The position numbers were made by a program, and so were the translations under genes. The notes under the pieces are model-generated. The model saw only the letters and a list, made by a program, of their open reading frames with translations. It made no database searches and was not told where the DNA came from. A DNA stretch of 64,000 bases from contig NZ_CP100126.1 in NCBI RefSeq assembly GCF_024168045.1, positions 2,893,803-2,957,802 on the forward strand, written 5' to 3'. Of the stretch, positions 25,852 through 33,600 are shown one piece after another (positions within the stretch are counted from its first letter, which is position 1; every line of letters begins with the position of its first letter). Source of the stretch: Dorea longicatena (GTDB taxonomy: Bacteria > Bacillota > Clostridia > Lachnospirales > Lachnospiraceae).

Positions 25852-28095
25852 ATGAGACAGATTATTTTTCACGAGGAAACGAAAACTTTCCATTTATACA
25901 ATGAAAAAATCAGTTATATCTTATGTGTATTAGAAAATGGACATCTGGGACAATTATATTTTGGAAAACGACTTCATGACAAAGCAGATTTTTCTTATCT
26001 GGTTGAGAAATGTGAACGCCCAATGACATCATATATATATGAATGGGATCGTACTTTTTCATTGGAACATATCCGACAGGAATATCCTGTTTACGGTACG
26101 ACAGACTACAGACATCCGGCAATTGAATTGTTGCAGGAAAATGGCAGCAGAATCAGTGAGTTCCAATATGACAGTTATGAGATTATTGCCGGAAAACCGA
26201 AACTCTCCGGATTGCCGGCAACTTACACAGAGTCCAAGGAGGAAGCGCAGACATTGCGCATCTTTCTGAAAGACGCTTTGACTGGTGCAAAACTGGCGCT
26301 TTTATATACGATTTTTGATGAATATAGTGCAATTGCAAGAAGTGCTTATATTGAAAATGCCGGTGAGAAAAATCTGCATGTATTAAATATGATGAGCTTA
26401 AGCCTGGATCTTCCGGATAAGGATTATGAATGGATGCAGTTGTCCGGTGCGTGGTCCAGAGAGCGCTATATAAAGAATCGAACATTGGAGCAAGGCATAA
26501 CAGCTATCGACAGCATGCGCGGAAATTCTTCTCACGAACATAATCCGTTCCTTGCTTTAAAACGTCACAACACAGATGAAAATGCAGGAGAAGCAATCGG
26601 AATAAGCCTTGTATATAGTGGAAATTTCCGTATGCAGGCAGAGGTAGATACACATGATGTGACACGAATTACAGCCGGGATCAATCCGGAAGGATTCGAT
26701 TGGAAATTAGAACCGGGAGAAAGCTTTCAGACACCGGAAGCAGTTCTGGTTTACAGTGAAAATGGATTAAATGGCATGAGTCAGACATTCCAGAAGCTGT
26801 ATGCAAAGAGACTCGCAAGAGGGTACTGGCGTGATAAGGCAAGACCGATTTTAAATAACAACTGGGAAGCAACTTATTTTGACTTTACAGAAGATCGCCT
26901 TGTAGAGATTGCAAGGAAAGCAAAAGAATGTGGAGTAGAACTGTTTGTCTTAGATGACGGATGGTTTGGCGCAAGAAGAAATGACAGAGCTGGTCTTGGT
27001 GATTGGGTGGCAAATGAAGAGCTTCTGCCAAATGGCATCAAAGGCCTGTCAGAAAGAATTGAAGCACTAGGATTAAAATTCGGTCTTTGGTTTGAGCCGG
27101 AGATGGTAAATAAAGACTCTGATCTTTATCGAGCACATCCGGACTGGATCTTACAGACACCAGGAAGAAATACATCACACGGCAGATACCAATATGTACT
27201 CGATTTTGCAAGAAAAGAAGTAGTAGATCATATTTACGGAATGATGGCAAAGTTATTATCGGAGTCGAAAATCTCATATATTAAATGGGATATGAACCGA
27301 AGCATTACAGAATGCTACAGCAGCAAATTTTCTTCAGACAGACAGGGAGAAGTGTTCCATCGTTATATTTTAGGTGTATATGATCTGTATGAACGTTTGA
27401 CAAATGAGTTTCCAGAAGTATTATTTGAATCCTGCGCCAGCGGTGGCGGAAGATTTGACCCGGGAATGCTGTATTATGCACCACAGGGATGGACAAGCGA
27501 TGATTCGGATGCAATTGAGCGTCTGAAGATTCAGTACGGAACTTCTATGTGTTATCCGCTCAGCAGTATGGGAAGCCATGTGTCTGTTGTCCCGAATCAC
27601 CAGGTATTTCGCAATACCCCATTACATACAAGAGCGAATGTAGCATACTTTGGAACTTTTGGATACGAACTGGATCTCAACAAATTGACAGAAGAAGAGA
27701 TCAAAGAAGTAAAAGAACAGATCACATTTATGAAAGAATACCGAGAAGTGTTACAGTTTGGAACATTTTATCGTCTGAAAAGTCCATTCGAAGGAAATGA
27801 GACGGTATGGATGGTGACAAATGAAGACCGCACGCTTGCAATCGTAGGCTACTATCGTGTTTTAAATGGAGTGAATCAGCCGTATAGCCGTGTCAGATTA
27901 CAGGGATTGAACCCGGATATGATTTATGAAAATGTATGGAATCATACAGAAAATTACGGAGACGAATTGATGAATTATGGATTGATCACATCCGATGTGA
28001 CAGCTGGTGAAGTGCCAGGGAATGTGACTCCTTGTACCGATTTTGAATCTAGAATATATATGCTGAAAGGCAAAAAAGTTCAGGAGGGAAGATAG
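25852..28095 (+). CDS. GH36 alpha-galactosidase
   Basis: 747 residues, normal for bacterial GH36 (AgaA/RafA type), no signal peptide. The N-terminal beta-supersandwich is followed by the TIM barrel (about 330-650). Motifs are FVLDDGWFGARRNDRAGLGDW near 365, the nucleophile in YIKWDMNRSI (Asp about 478), CASGGGRFDPGM, and the acid/base in SDDSDAIERL (about 550). It releases galactose from melibiose, raffinose and related alpha-galactosides in the cytoplasm. AAGGGG lies 6 bp before the ATG, 33 bp after the symporter stop; they form one operon. Confidence 0.97.
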   Translation: MRQIIFHEETKTFHLYNEKISYILCVLENGHLGQLYFGKRLHDKADFSYLVEKCERPMTSYIYEWDRTFSLEHIRQEYPVYGTTDYRHPAIELLQENGSRISEFQYDSYEIIAGKPKLSGLPATYTESKEEAQTLRIFLKDALTGAKLALLYTIFDEYSAIARSAYIENAGEKNLHVLNMMSLSLDLPDKDYEWMQLSGAWSRERYIKNRTLEQGITAIDSMRGNSSHEHNPFLALKRHNTDENAGEAIGISLVYSGNFRMQAEVDTHDVTRITAGINPEGFDWKLEPGESFQTPEAVLVYSENGLNGMSQTFQKLYAKRLARGYWRDKARPILNNNWEATYFDFTEDRLVEIARKAKECGVELFVLDDGWFGARRNDRAGLGDWVANEELLPNGIKGLSERIEALGLKFGLWFEPEMVNKDSDLYRAHPDWILQTPGRNTSHGRYQYVLDFARKEVVDHIYGMMAKLLSESKISYIKWDMNRSITECYSSKFSSDRQGEVFHRYILGVYDLYERLTNEFPEVLFESCASGGGRFDPGMLYYAPQGWTSDDSDAIERLKIQYGTSMCYPLSSMGSHVSVVPNHQVFRNTPLHTRANVAYFGTFGYELDLNKLTEEEIKEVKEQITFMKEYREVLQFGTFYRLKSPFEGNETVWMVTNEDRTLAIVGYYRVLNGVNQPYSRVRLQGLNPDMIYENVWNHTENYGDELMNYGLITSDVTAGEVPGNVTPCTDFESRIYMLKGKKVQEGR

Positions 28096-28098
28096 ATC

Positions 28099-28728
28099 AT
28101 GACGAAGACAAAAAGAACCGGCGGAATGGTACTGGGAATATTGTTTATTGGATTATGTGTATCTTTCTTACGACTTTCACAATTTGGCGTGGATCCATTC
28201 AGTGCAATGAATCTTGGAATCAGCGGATTTATCGGATGGAGCTTTGGAACGTGGCAGTTGCTTGTCAATGCGATCATCCTTGTAGTTGTATTTTTTCAGG
28301 CAAGATCCTGCATTGGTGCGGGGACCATTATCAATATGGTATTTGTCGGATACATTGCAGACTTTATTTGTTATGTAGCGAATGATGTAGTGCAGATTCA
28401 GATGAATCTGCCACTGCGTATCCTTGCACTGCTGCTTGCTCAGTTGATGGCATCTATGGGAGTGGCATTATATATGGTCGCAGATATGGGAATCGCTCCA
28501 TATGACAGTGTCGCAATTATAATCGAGAAACTGACACATCAGAAAATTCCATTCCATAAAGCAAGGATTCTTTCAGATGTTGTTGTCGTGATTATCGGAA
28601 TCATATTTGCCACTGCATCTGGGGCGGGTATCTGGTCGGTAGTAGGGATTGGGACAATTATAAATGCCTGCTTCAACGGCCCATTAATTCAATTTTTTAA
28701 AACAAAACTGGAGAGATTTTACTTGTAA
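28099..28728 (+). CDS. YczE/YitT-like integral membrane protein
   Basis: 209 residues with five to six membrane segments. The sequence GVDPFSAMNLGISG near the N-terminus and DMGIAPYDSVAIII in the middle form the internal repeat characteristic of the YczE/YitT-like family. Function is not established; some relatives are near transport and stress genes. AGGAGGG lies 9 bp before the ATG and only 3 bp separate it from the alpha-galactosidase stop, so it belongs to the same operon. A link to alpha-galactoside use is inference from position alone. Confidence 0.8.
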   Translation: MTKTKRTGGMVLGILFIGLCVSFLRLSQFGVDPFSAMNLGISGFIGWSFGTWQLLVNAIILVVVFFQARSCIGAGTIINMVFVGYIADFICYVANDVVQIQMNLPLRILALLLAQLMASMGVALYMVADMGIAPYDSVAIIIEKLTHQKIPFHKARILSDVVVVIIGIIFATASGAGIWSVVGIGTIINACFNGPLIQFFKTKLERFYL

Positions 28729-28738
28729 AATCTACGGA

Positions 28739-28881
28739 TTACAATTCTCCAATTCTTGCAAGGCTCATATCCTGAACGGATACGGGCCTTTCTTTTTCAC
28801 CAGTAGCTTCATCCAAACCTTCACATTGAATAATGAACCCTTCTCTTTGGTAAAAAAAATTGGATATACAGCGATAGCTCC
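28739..28881 (-). pseudogene. C-terminal remnant of a GNAT-type acetyltransferase
   Basis: Minus-strand codons read CISNFFYQREGFIIQCEGLD followed by EATGEKE. This resembles the C-terminal end of GNAT N-acetyltransferases (NFYxxxGF...DexTGEKE). There is no start codon or acetyl-CoA P-loop; the frame merges into the 3' end of the adjacent kinase gene. It is therefore a short decayed fragment. A chance match cannot be excluded. Confidence 0.4.
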
Positions 28882-30234
28882 TTATATTTTCGGAAATCGG
28901 AAAATAAAACTCGTTCCGATACCTTCGATACTTTCGACGTGAATGGTTCCATTGTGGAGATTTACAATCCAACGCACCATAGAAAGGCCGAGTCCGGTAC
29001 CGCCACTTTCTCTGGAACGGCTTTTGTCTATGCGATAGAAACGCTCCCAGATTCTGTCCAGGTGTTCCTCACTTATTCCAATACCATCATCTTTCACTTC
29101 ACCGACAATCTGGTCATTTTCGACCTTCAGGATAACATGGATATGTCCATTTGTTTTTCCGTAATTGATGGCATTGGTTATTAAATTTATCATCATACGC
29201 AAAATCAATGTCTGGTCGCCGTTCATAAATAAGTCGTCCTGCTTTTGCAGGGTAATCTCAATATTTTTTTCCTGTGCTTTTGTCTGCAGTTCTTCTATTA
29301 CAAGTTTGCTTAATAATCCAAAATCCAGTTTTTCCATCAGATGCTGCTCATCCTGTTCGTTTCTGGCGATCATTAACATTTCGCTTGTCAGCTTTGACAT
29401 TCGTTTTGCCTGCCTTAAGATGACTGCAATCTCTTCCTTATCTTCCGCAGATAAGTTTTCATTTTCCAATAAGTACTCACACTGGGAAATGATAACAGCA
29501 ACGGGAGTCCGCAGTTCATGGGATACGTCTGATGTGAATTGACGTTCCTTCTCAAACGAAAATTCCAATCGCTCGAACATTCCGTTAAATTTCTCCGACA
29601 ATTCGTATAATTCATCTTTTGCTTTTGGCAGAGACAATCGTTTGGAAAGATCTTTTCCATTGCTGATGTTTTCAACTTCATCGCAGATAAGATCCACCTG
29701 TCTCAATGCCCGTTTGATCATAAAATATCCGATGGCTCCGATCAGAATAATGAGTAATGGGAATACAATCAACAGCATTTTCTCGGATGTCTGCATGAAA
29801 AGTTCTATAGAATGTACAGAGGTAATTCCTCGTACCCACATTTCCTCATCATCACCGTAAGTGTAAACGCTGTCATATATCATCCATTTTCGATTTGATC
29901 CGGTTATCATTCGCGGTGTATTCGACTTGAGGATAGTTTCTTCTGGAAATTGGGTTGGAATCGTTCCATAAAGTAAGCGTCCGTTTTTGTCATAAATACA
30001 AAACATAATACCGTCATCGTAAAATTCGGTATCGCCGTCAAGATAAAAGGAATCATCCTGAAAATTAATATTTGAAGAGAAACCAGTCACTGCGGCACTG
30101 ATTTCTTCTTCTGTCGCAGAAATTCCAACCTTATCCACAAAAAGAAGGACGAGAACTAAAATAGTCCCAAGGACTACGGCAATGATTCCGGTGTACCATA
30201 GCGTAATTTTTTTCTTGATCGTCAGCTGTTTCAT
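28882..30234 (-). CDS. Sensor histidine kinase (two TM, HAMP)
   Basis: 450 residues. Membrane segments at about 13-33 and 160-180 flank an extracytoplasmic domain of about 125 residues. A HAMP region (about 180-230, CDEVENISNGKDLSKR) follows, then HisKA with FTSDVSHELRTPVAVI and HATPase with NLITNAINYG, DDGIGI, GGTGLGLS. It partners with the response regulator encoded immediately upstream; the two genes overlap by 4 bp (ATGA). The extracellular signal is unknown. A divergent lipoprotein gene is the probable co-regulated target. Confidence 0.95.
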   Translation of the reverse strand: MKQLTIKKKITLWYTGIIAVVLGTILVLVLLFVDKVGISATEEEISAAVTGFSSNINFQDDSFYLDGDTEFYDDGIMFCIYDKNGRLLYGTIPTQFPEETILKSNTPRMITGSNRKWMIYDSVYTYGDDEEMWVRGITSVHSIELFMQTSEKMLLIVFPLLIILIGAIGYFMIKRALRQVDLICDEVENISNGKDLSKRLSLPKAKDELYELSEKFNGMFERLEFSFEKERQFTSDVSHELRTPVAVIISQCEYLLENENLSAEDKEEIAVILRQAKRMSKLTSEMLMIARNEQDEQHLMEKLDFGLLSKLVIEELQTKAQEKNIEITLQKQDDLFMNGDQTLILRMMINLITNAINYGKTNGHIHVILKVENDQIVGEVKDDGIGISEEHLDRIWERFYRIDKSRSRESGGTGLGLSMVRWIVNLHNGTIHVESIEGIGTSFIFRFPKI

Positions 30235-30905
30235 TCGTTTTCCCTCATTACATATCCGACACCGCGAACAGTGTGGATGAGTTTTTGTTCATATTGTGCA
30301 TCGATTTTTTTTCGCAAATAACGAATGTATACGTCGATCACATTGGAACCACCTTCAAAATCAAAGTCCCACGCATTCTGTTCAATCTGCTGTCTTGTCA
30401 TTACGATATTTTTGTTGCGCATAAGACATTCCAGAACCATAAATTCTTTTGCAGAAAGATCAATTTCATTTCCGGCTCTTGTAACCTTTCTTGTGTCACG
30501 ATCCAGAATAAGATCTGCTATTTTTAGTTGATTGGATGTAAATTGTGGCTTTCTACGCATCATGACACGGATTCTTGCAAGCAGTTCTTCAAATGCAAAT
30601 GGTTTGATCAGGTAATCATCGGCACCAAGATCCAGTCCTTTGACACGGTCCTCAATGCTGTCTTTTGCTGTCAGTAACAGAACCGGTGTATCATCTTCTC
30701 GTTGCCTTAATTCTCTTAAGATTTCATATCCATCCTTTCCCGGCAACATGATATCAAGAATAATACCATCGTAGGAAGTCATATCGATATAAGCCATCGC
30801 TTCCAGACCATCCCCACAGGCATCTACACTGTAATGTTCCTTGACAAGCCTTTTTTTGACAATGTTTCTTAAATCATTCTCGTCTTCTACAATCAGTAAT
30901 CTCAT
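30231..30905 (-). CDS. OmpR-family response regulator
   Basis: About 224 residues. The receiver domain starts MRLLIVEDENDL, with phospho-acceptor in GIILDIMLPGKDG (Asp about 51) and Lys in LLLTAKD. The winged-helix DNA-binding domain ends with NVIDVYIRYLRKKID and TVRGVGYVMR. The ATG at 30905 is chosen because it gives the standard N-terminus and length; the longer frame to 30959 adds an unlikely tail. No ribosome site is visible before 30905, and a TATAAT-like -10 lies about 10 bp upstream, so a leaderless transcript is possible. Confidence 0.93.
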   Translation of the reverse strand: MRLLIVEDENDLRNIVKKRLVKEHYSVDACGDGLEAMAYIDMTSYDGIILDIMLPGKDGYEILRELRQREDDTPVLLLTAKDSIEDRVKGLDLGADDYLIKPFAFEELLARIRVMMRRKPQFTSNQLKIADLILDRDTRKVTRAGNEIDLSAKEFMVLECLMRNKNIVMTRQQIEQNAWDFDFEGGSNVIDVYIRYLRKKIDAQYEQKLIHTVRGVGYVMRENE

Positions 30906-30980
30906 AATGTAATTATTATAATACCAATCATTTTCGTGTGCTAGAGTCCTTTTTTTCATTTTTTGAAATTACTATTTGTT

Positions 30981-31012
30981 TTAATCTTTTTTTAATCTTC
31001 CCCCCATATGAT
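30981..31012 (+). promoter_or_regulatory. Response-regulator direct repeat and lipoprotein promoter
   Basis: Two TTAATC half-sites (30981-30986 and 30992-30997) are spaced 11 bp apart, one helical turn, which is the OmpR-family pattern. They overlap the -35 position of a promoter whose -10 is TATGAT (31007-31012), 50 bp before the lipoprotein start. Activation of the lipoprotein gene by the divergent response regulator is the simplest reading. Confidence 0.55.
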
Positions 31013-31062
31013 ACATATAACAGCAAAAACAAAACATCCAAGAGACGGAAGGAGAACACGTT

Positions 31063-31542
31063 ATGAAAAAAATATTAGTAGTTTTATTATCCCTCACATT
31101 AATATTTGCTTTTACAGGATGCACTTCATCCAATAATGAAGCTACAGAAGATATTAAGACCCAGGAAGTTGTAACATCAAATACAGATGACGATGATGAT
31201 AACATCAGTAACACAGAAAACGCAGCAGAGAATGTGAACGAAAAGGACTATGATTTTTCTTCTTATGAAGAAGAAATCTGTAATATAACAAAAAGTGTAA
31301 ACAATGCAAAAACATCTACAAATGCATCTGAGAATCACGAACAATTCTACACTTTGAAAAGGCAGGTAGACGCAGTTGATGACGAACTGGATAAACTTGA
31401 TGATGAATTTGAGTATGCTTACCAGATGAAAGAGATTAGCTTCGAGACATACAAAGCGAGAGAACGCGCGATTGAAAAACTGGAAGATGAACTGGAATTA
31501 GCAGAAGAAGCGCTGGAAAACAAATACGGCATTGATGATTAA
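31063..31542 (+). CDS. Acidic coiled-coil lipoprotein
   Basis: 159 residues. The signal peptide ends in FTGC (Cys about 21), so it is a predicted lipoprotein. A very acidic linker contains five consecutive Asp (about 44-48). The C-terminal half (about 95-155) is a charged heptad-like helix, LKRQVDAVDDELDKLDDEF and ERAIEKLEDELELAEEALE, probably a coiled coil. AAGGAG lies before the ATG. It is divergent from and probably controlled by the adjacent two-component system. It could be a sensor accessory or envelope-stress protein; I do not recognise a named family. Confidence 0.8.
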   Translation: MKKILVVLLSLTLIFAFTGCTSSNNEATEDIKTQEVVTSNTDDDDDNISNTENAAENVNEKDYDFSSYEEEICNITKSVNNAKTSTNASENHEQFYTLKRQVDAVDDELDKLDDEFEYAYQMKEISFETYKARERAIEKLEDELELAEEALENKYGIDD

Positions 31543-31614
31543 TTCAATCTGGGCTACAAGAATGTGGCAGAACTTTCTTAATTTCTCAAATCGGGTAGGA
31601 GGTAGATAATTATT

Positions 31615-32028
31615 TTATCTACCTGCATACCTCTGCGATCTGACTACGGCATCTGTCGCATTTGTTAATATAATTCCATCTGCTCCAAGCAATCCTAAAA
31701 TTTTAGACGAAAAGGAGTAAATAATTATGGTATTGATAACACTTACTATTACAAGAAGCCACCAGCTTGTAGCAATAAATTCTTCTGCCCGTTTTCCTTT
31801 CTTTTCTGCTGCATTAATTGAGTAATAAACAGCTCCTCCCATACCAATTCCTGTTCCAAGAGCCTGAATCAAAGCCACAATCGGATATGCAATATTAATA
31901 GCCGAAATTCCAGCATCTCCTATGGTATTGCCTACAAAATATCCATCCACTATCGCATATATTCCTGATAATGCAAATGCTATAATAGATGGAATAACAT
32001 ATTTAAAAAATAATGATTTATGATTCAT
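31615..32028 (-). pseudogene. MATE-family exporter, 3'-truncated
   Basis: Only about 137 residues remain of a family that normally has about 450. The N-terminal MATE sequence is good: FALSGIYAIVDGYFVGNTIGD and GTGIGMGGAVYYSINAAEKKG, with three to four membrane segments. After GLLGADGIILTNATDA the reading becomes unrelated (VVRSQRYAGR) and stops, so a deletion removed the rest. The ATG at 32028 has AAGGAAGGAG upstream and overlaps the end of the marR-like gene by 11 bp, showing the original regulator-exporter operon. It cannot transport as it stands. Confidence 0.85.
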
Positions 32029-32476
32029 CTTTCTTACAATCTCCTTCCTTGAAAAGTCTGATAAACAGCTCTGTATTATCATTAAGACTTTCTATATTCT
32101 CTAATCCCATTTTTTCGATTACATATATTTCTTTTGAGTGCAGTTTTTCTATGATATCTTTCGTATATTCCATTCCTGATTCTGTGAGGCATATCAGCTT
32201 ATTTCTCTTGTCTGAATCATCAGATACCATATTGATGTATCCTTTTTTCTGAAAATCTTTTAGTATCGTATTTACCGTTTGCTTAGGTATATTCCATTTT
32301 TCACTTATCATTTTCTGCGTGCATCTTCCATTACTTTCATAAAATGAATACAAAGCAAAAACTCCATTTGAAGACAGTCCCTGATCCTTTGACCATTCCT
32401 CATACATTGCTGTACATTCTTTCCATAAAGCATAATATCGTTGCAACTGTATTATCATATTATTATCTTTTCTCAT
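32018..32476 (-). CDS. MarR-family transcriptional regulator
   Basis: About 152 residues. The winged helix-turn-helix lies at about 40-110, with YESNGRCTQKMISEKWNIPKQTVNTILKDFQKKGYI and the wing SDDSDKRNKLICLTESG. The ATG at 32476 has AAGGAG at 7 bp; the in-frame extension to 32545 would include the promoter and is rejected. It should repress its own operon with the MATE exporter through the palindrome just upstream, and release on binding a toxic ligand. The exporter has since been truncated. Confidence 0.9.
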   Translation of the reverse strand: MRKDNNMIIQLQRYYALWKECTAMYEEWSKDQGLSSNGVFALYSFYESNGRCTQKMISEKWNIPKQTVNTILKDFQKKGYINMVSDDSDKRNKLICLTESGMEYTKDIIEKLHSKEIYVIEKMGLENIESLNDNTELFIRLFKEGDCKKDES

Positions 32477-32490
32477 CTTTTTTCTCCTTA

Positions 32491-32545
32491 AATTAGTACG
32501 AATCCGGACTTTTATAGTATAGTCCGAGTTCGTACTAATTGTCAA
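32491..32545 (-). promoter_or_regulatory. marR promoter embedded in a 20-bp inverted-repeat operator
   Basis: On the minus strand TTGACA (32545-32540), an 18-bp spacer and TATACT (32521-32516). Two 20-bp arms (32491-32510 and 32521-32540, 18 of 20 complementary, with outer sequence AATTAGTACGAA) cover the promoter core, so repressor binding would block polymerase. Confidence 0.8.
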
Positions 32546-32631
32546 GATTTATTTATATACTTTTTCTTTATATAAACAATCAATAGTCCCTTACTAAGGA
32601 CAGGAAGATTATGAAATTTCCCTGTCCTCTT

Positions 32632-33600
32632 TTAATAATATCCTCGTTCTTCCATCCAGTCTTTCACATAACATCTGATTCCAATATAAATAATATGCGA
32701 CAGTAATAGCAATACAATAAGATTTATCGGATTAGCGTTTTTAATCCATTCTCCAAAGTAAATTACAACAGCTGTACTCGTTATCGCTACCACGATACTG
32801 ATGATATCCCAACAATATTTCCGGTAGATTTTTCCTACCTGATAACCAATCCCGATTATCAGCCACCCGGTTATTACGAATAAAATTGCCATGACAGTAC
32901 CGGCAATCAGCCAGTACACAATCCCGGAAAGAATACTGTTAGGTATTCCACTGCTTAACTGTCCGAAAGAGTCTGCACCTGTCACAAACTCCCGAAATAA
33001 ACTTCCCATTCCTTTTCCTAACGCACCGAAAAAGACGATACAGTCGTTAAGGAAAACCGACGAAAGAATCGCAGTAAACAGTGTTGTTGTTATGCTGTAC
33101 CATGCCAGTAGAAACAAGATACTTTCATAACCAATCGTCATATTTTTATATTTCTTTTCTAACTGGCTTTTACGGCTATCGCATTTTTCTTTTGCTTTCC
33201 GGTAAGCAGTACGGTCACATTTTTCACATTTCTCATAAGGCACTTTTTTCTCAACAGCTACCTCTACCGTCTTTTGGTGTGTCTGTGCATAAAGTTTTTC
33301 CTGCTCTGCTTTTTCATACTTAAATTTCCATGCCACGGCTTCTGCGTCGGCTCTTTTCCTGCTGTCTGTCTCGCTGGTCAATCGTTCCTCTGTTTGCCTT
33401 AATCTTGTCCGCAATGCTTCGATATTCTCGGCTCTGTTTTCGCTGTTCAATTTCTCGTTCAAGGTCAGCAATTCGCTTAGCTGCCTGTTTAGTTCCTGGA
33501 TTGTCTGGTCTTTCTGATCCAGTTCGTCCTGCATCTGTTCGGTCATCAGCAGAAGTTCTTCCACCTGCCCGACGTTCTCTAAGTTTCTGCATTCGCTCAT
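32632..33600 (-). CDS. DUF6040-like mobilization-element protein
   Basis: 322 residues. The N-terminal half (about 1-105) is a coiled coil (MTEQMQDELDQKDQTIQELN). A Cys cluster CEKCDRTAYRKAKEKC lies near 125-140, followed by four membrane helices (about 155-300). This matches DUF6040-type proteins carried next to MobA/MobL relaxases on Firmicute mobilizable elements. Its first 281 bp overlap the 3' end of the relaxase gene in a different frame, with its own GAGGGAG ribosome site. Function is unknown; a membrane accessory to mobilization is plausible. Confidence 0.75.
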   Translation of the reverse strand: MSECRNLENVGQVEELLLMTEQMQDELDQKDQTIQELNRQLSELLTLNEKLNSENRAENIEALRTRLRQTEERLTSETDSRKRADAEAVAWKFKYEKAEQEKLYAQTHQKTVEVAVEKKVPYEKCEKCDRTAYRKAKEKCDSRKSQLEKKYKNMTIGYESILFLLAWYSITTTLFTAILSSVFLNDCIVFFGALGKGMGSLFREFVTGADSFGQLSSGIPNSILSGIVYWLIAGTVMAILFVITGWLIIGIGYQVGKIYRKYCWDIISIVVAITSTAVVIYFGEWIKNANPINLIVLLLLSHIIYIGIRCYVKDWMEERGYY

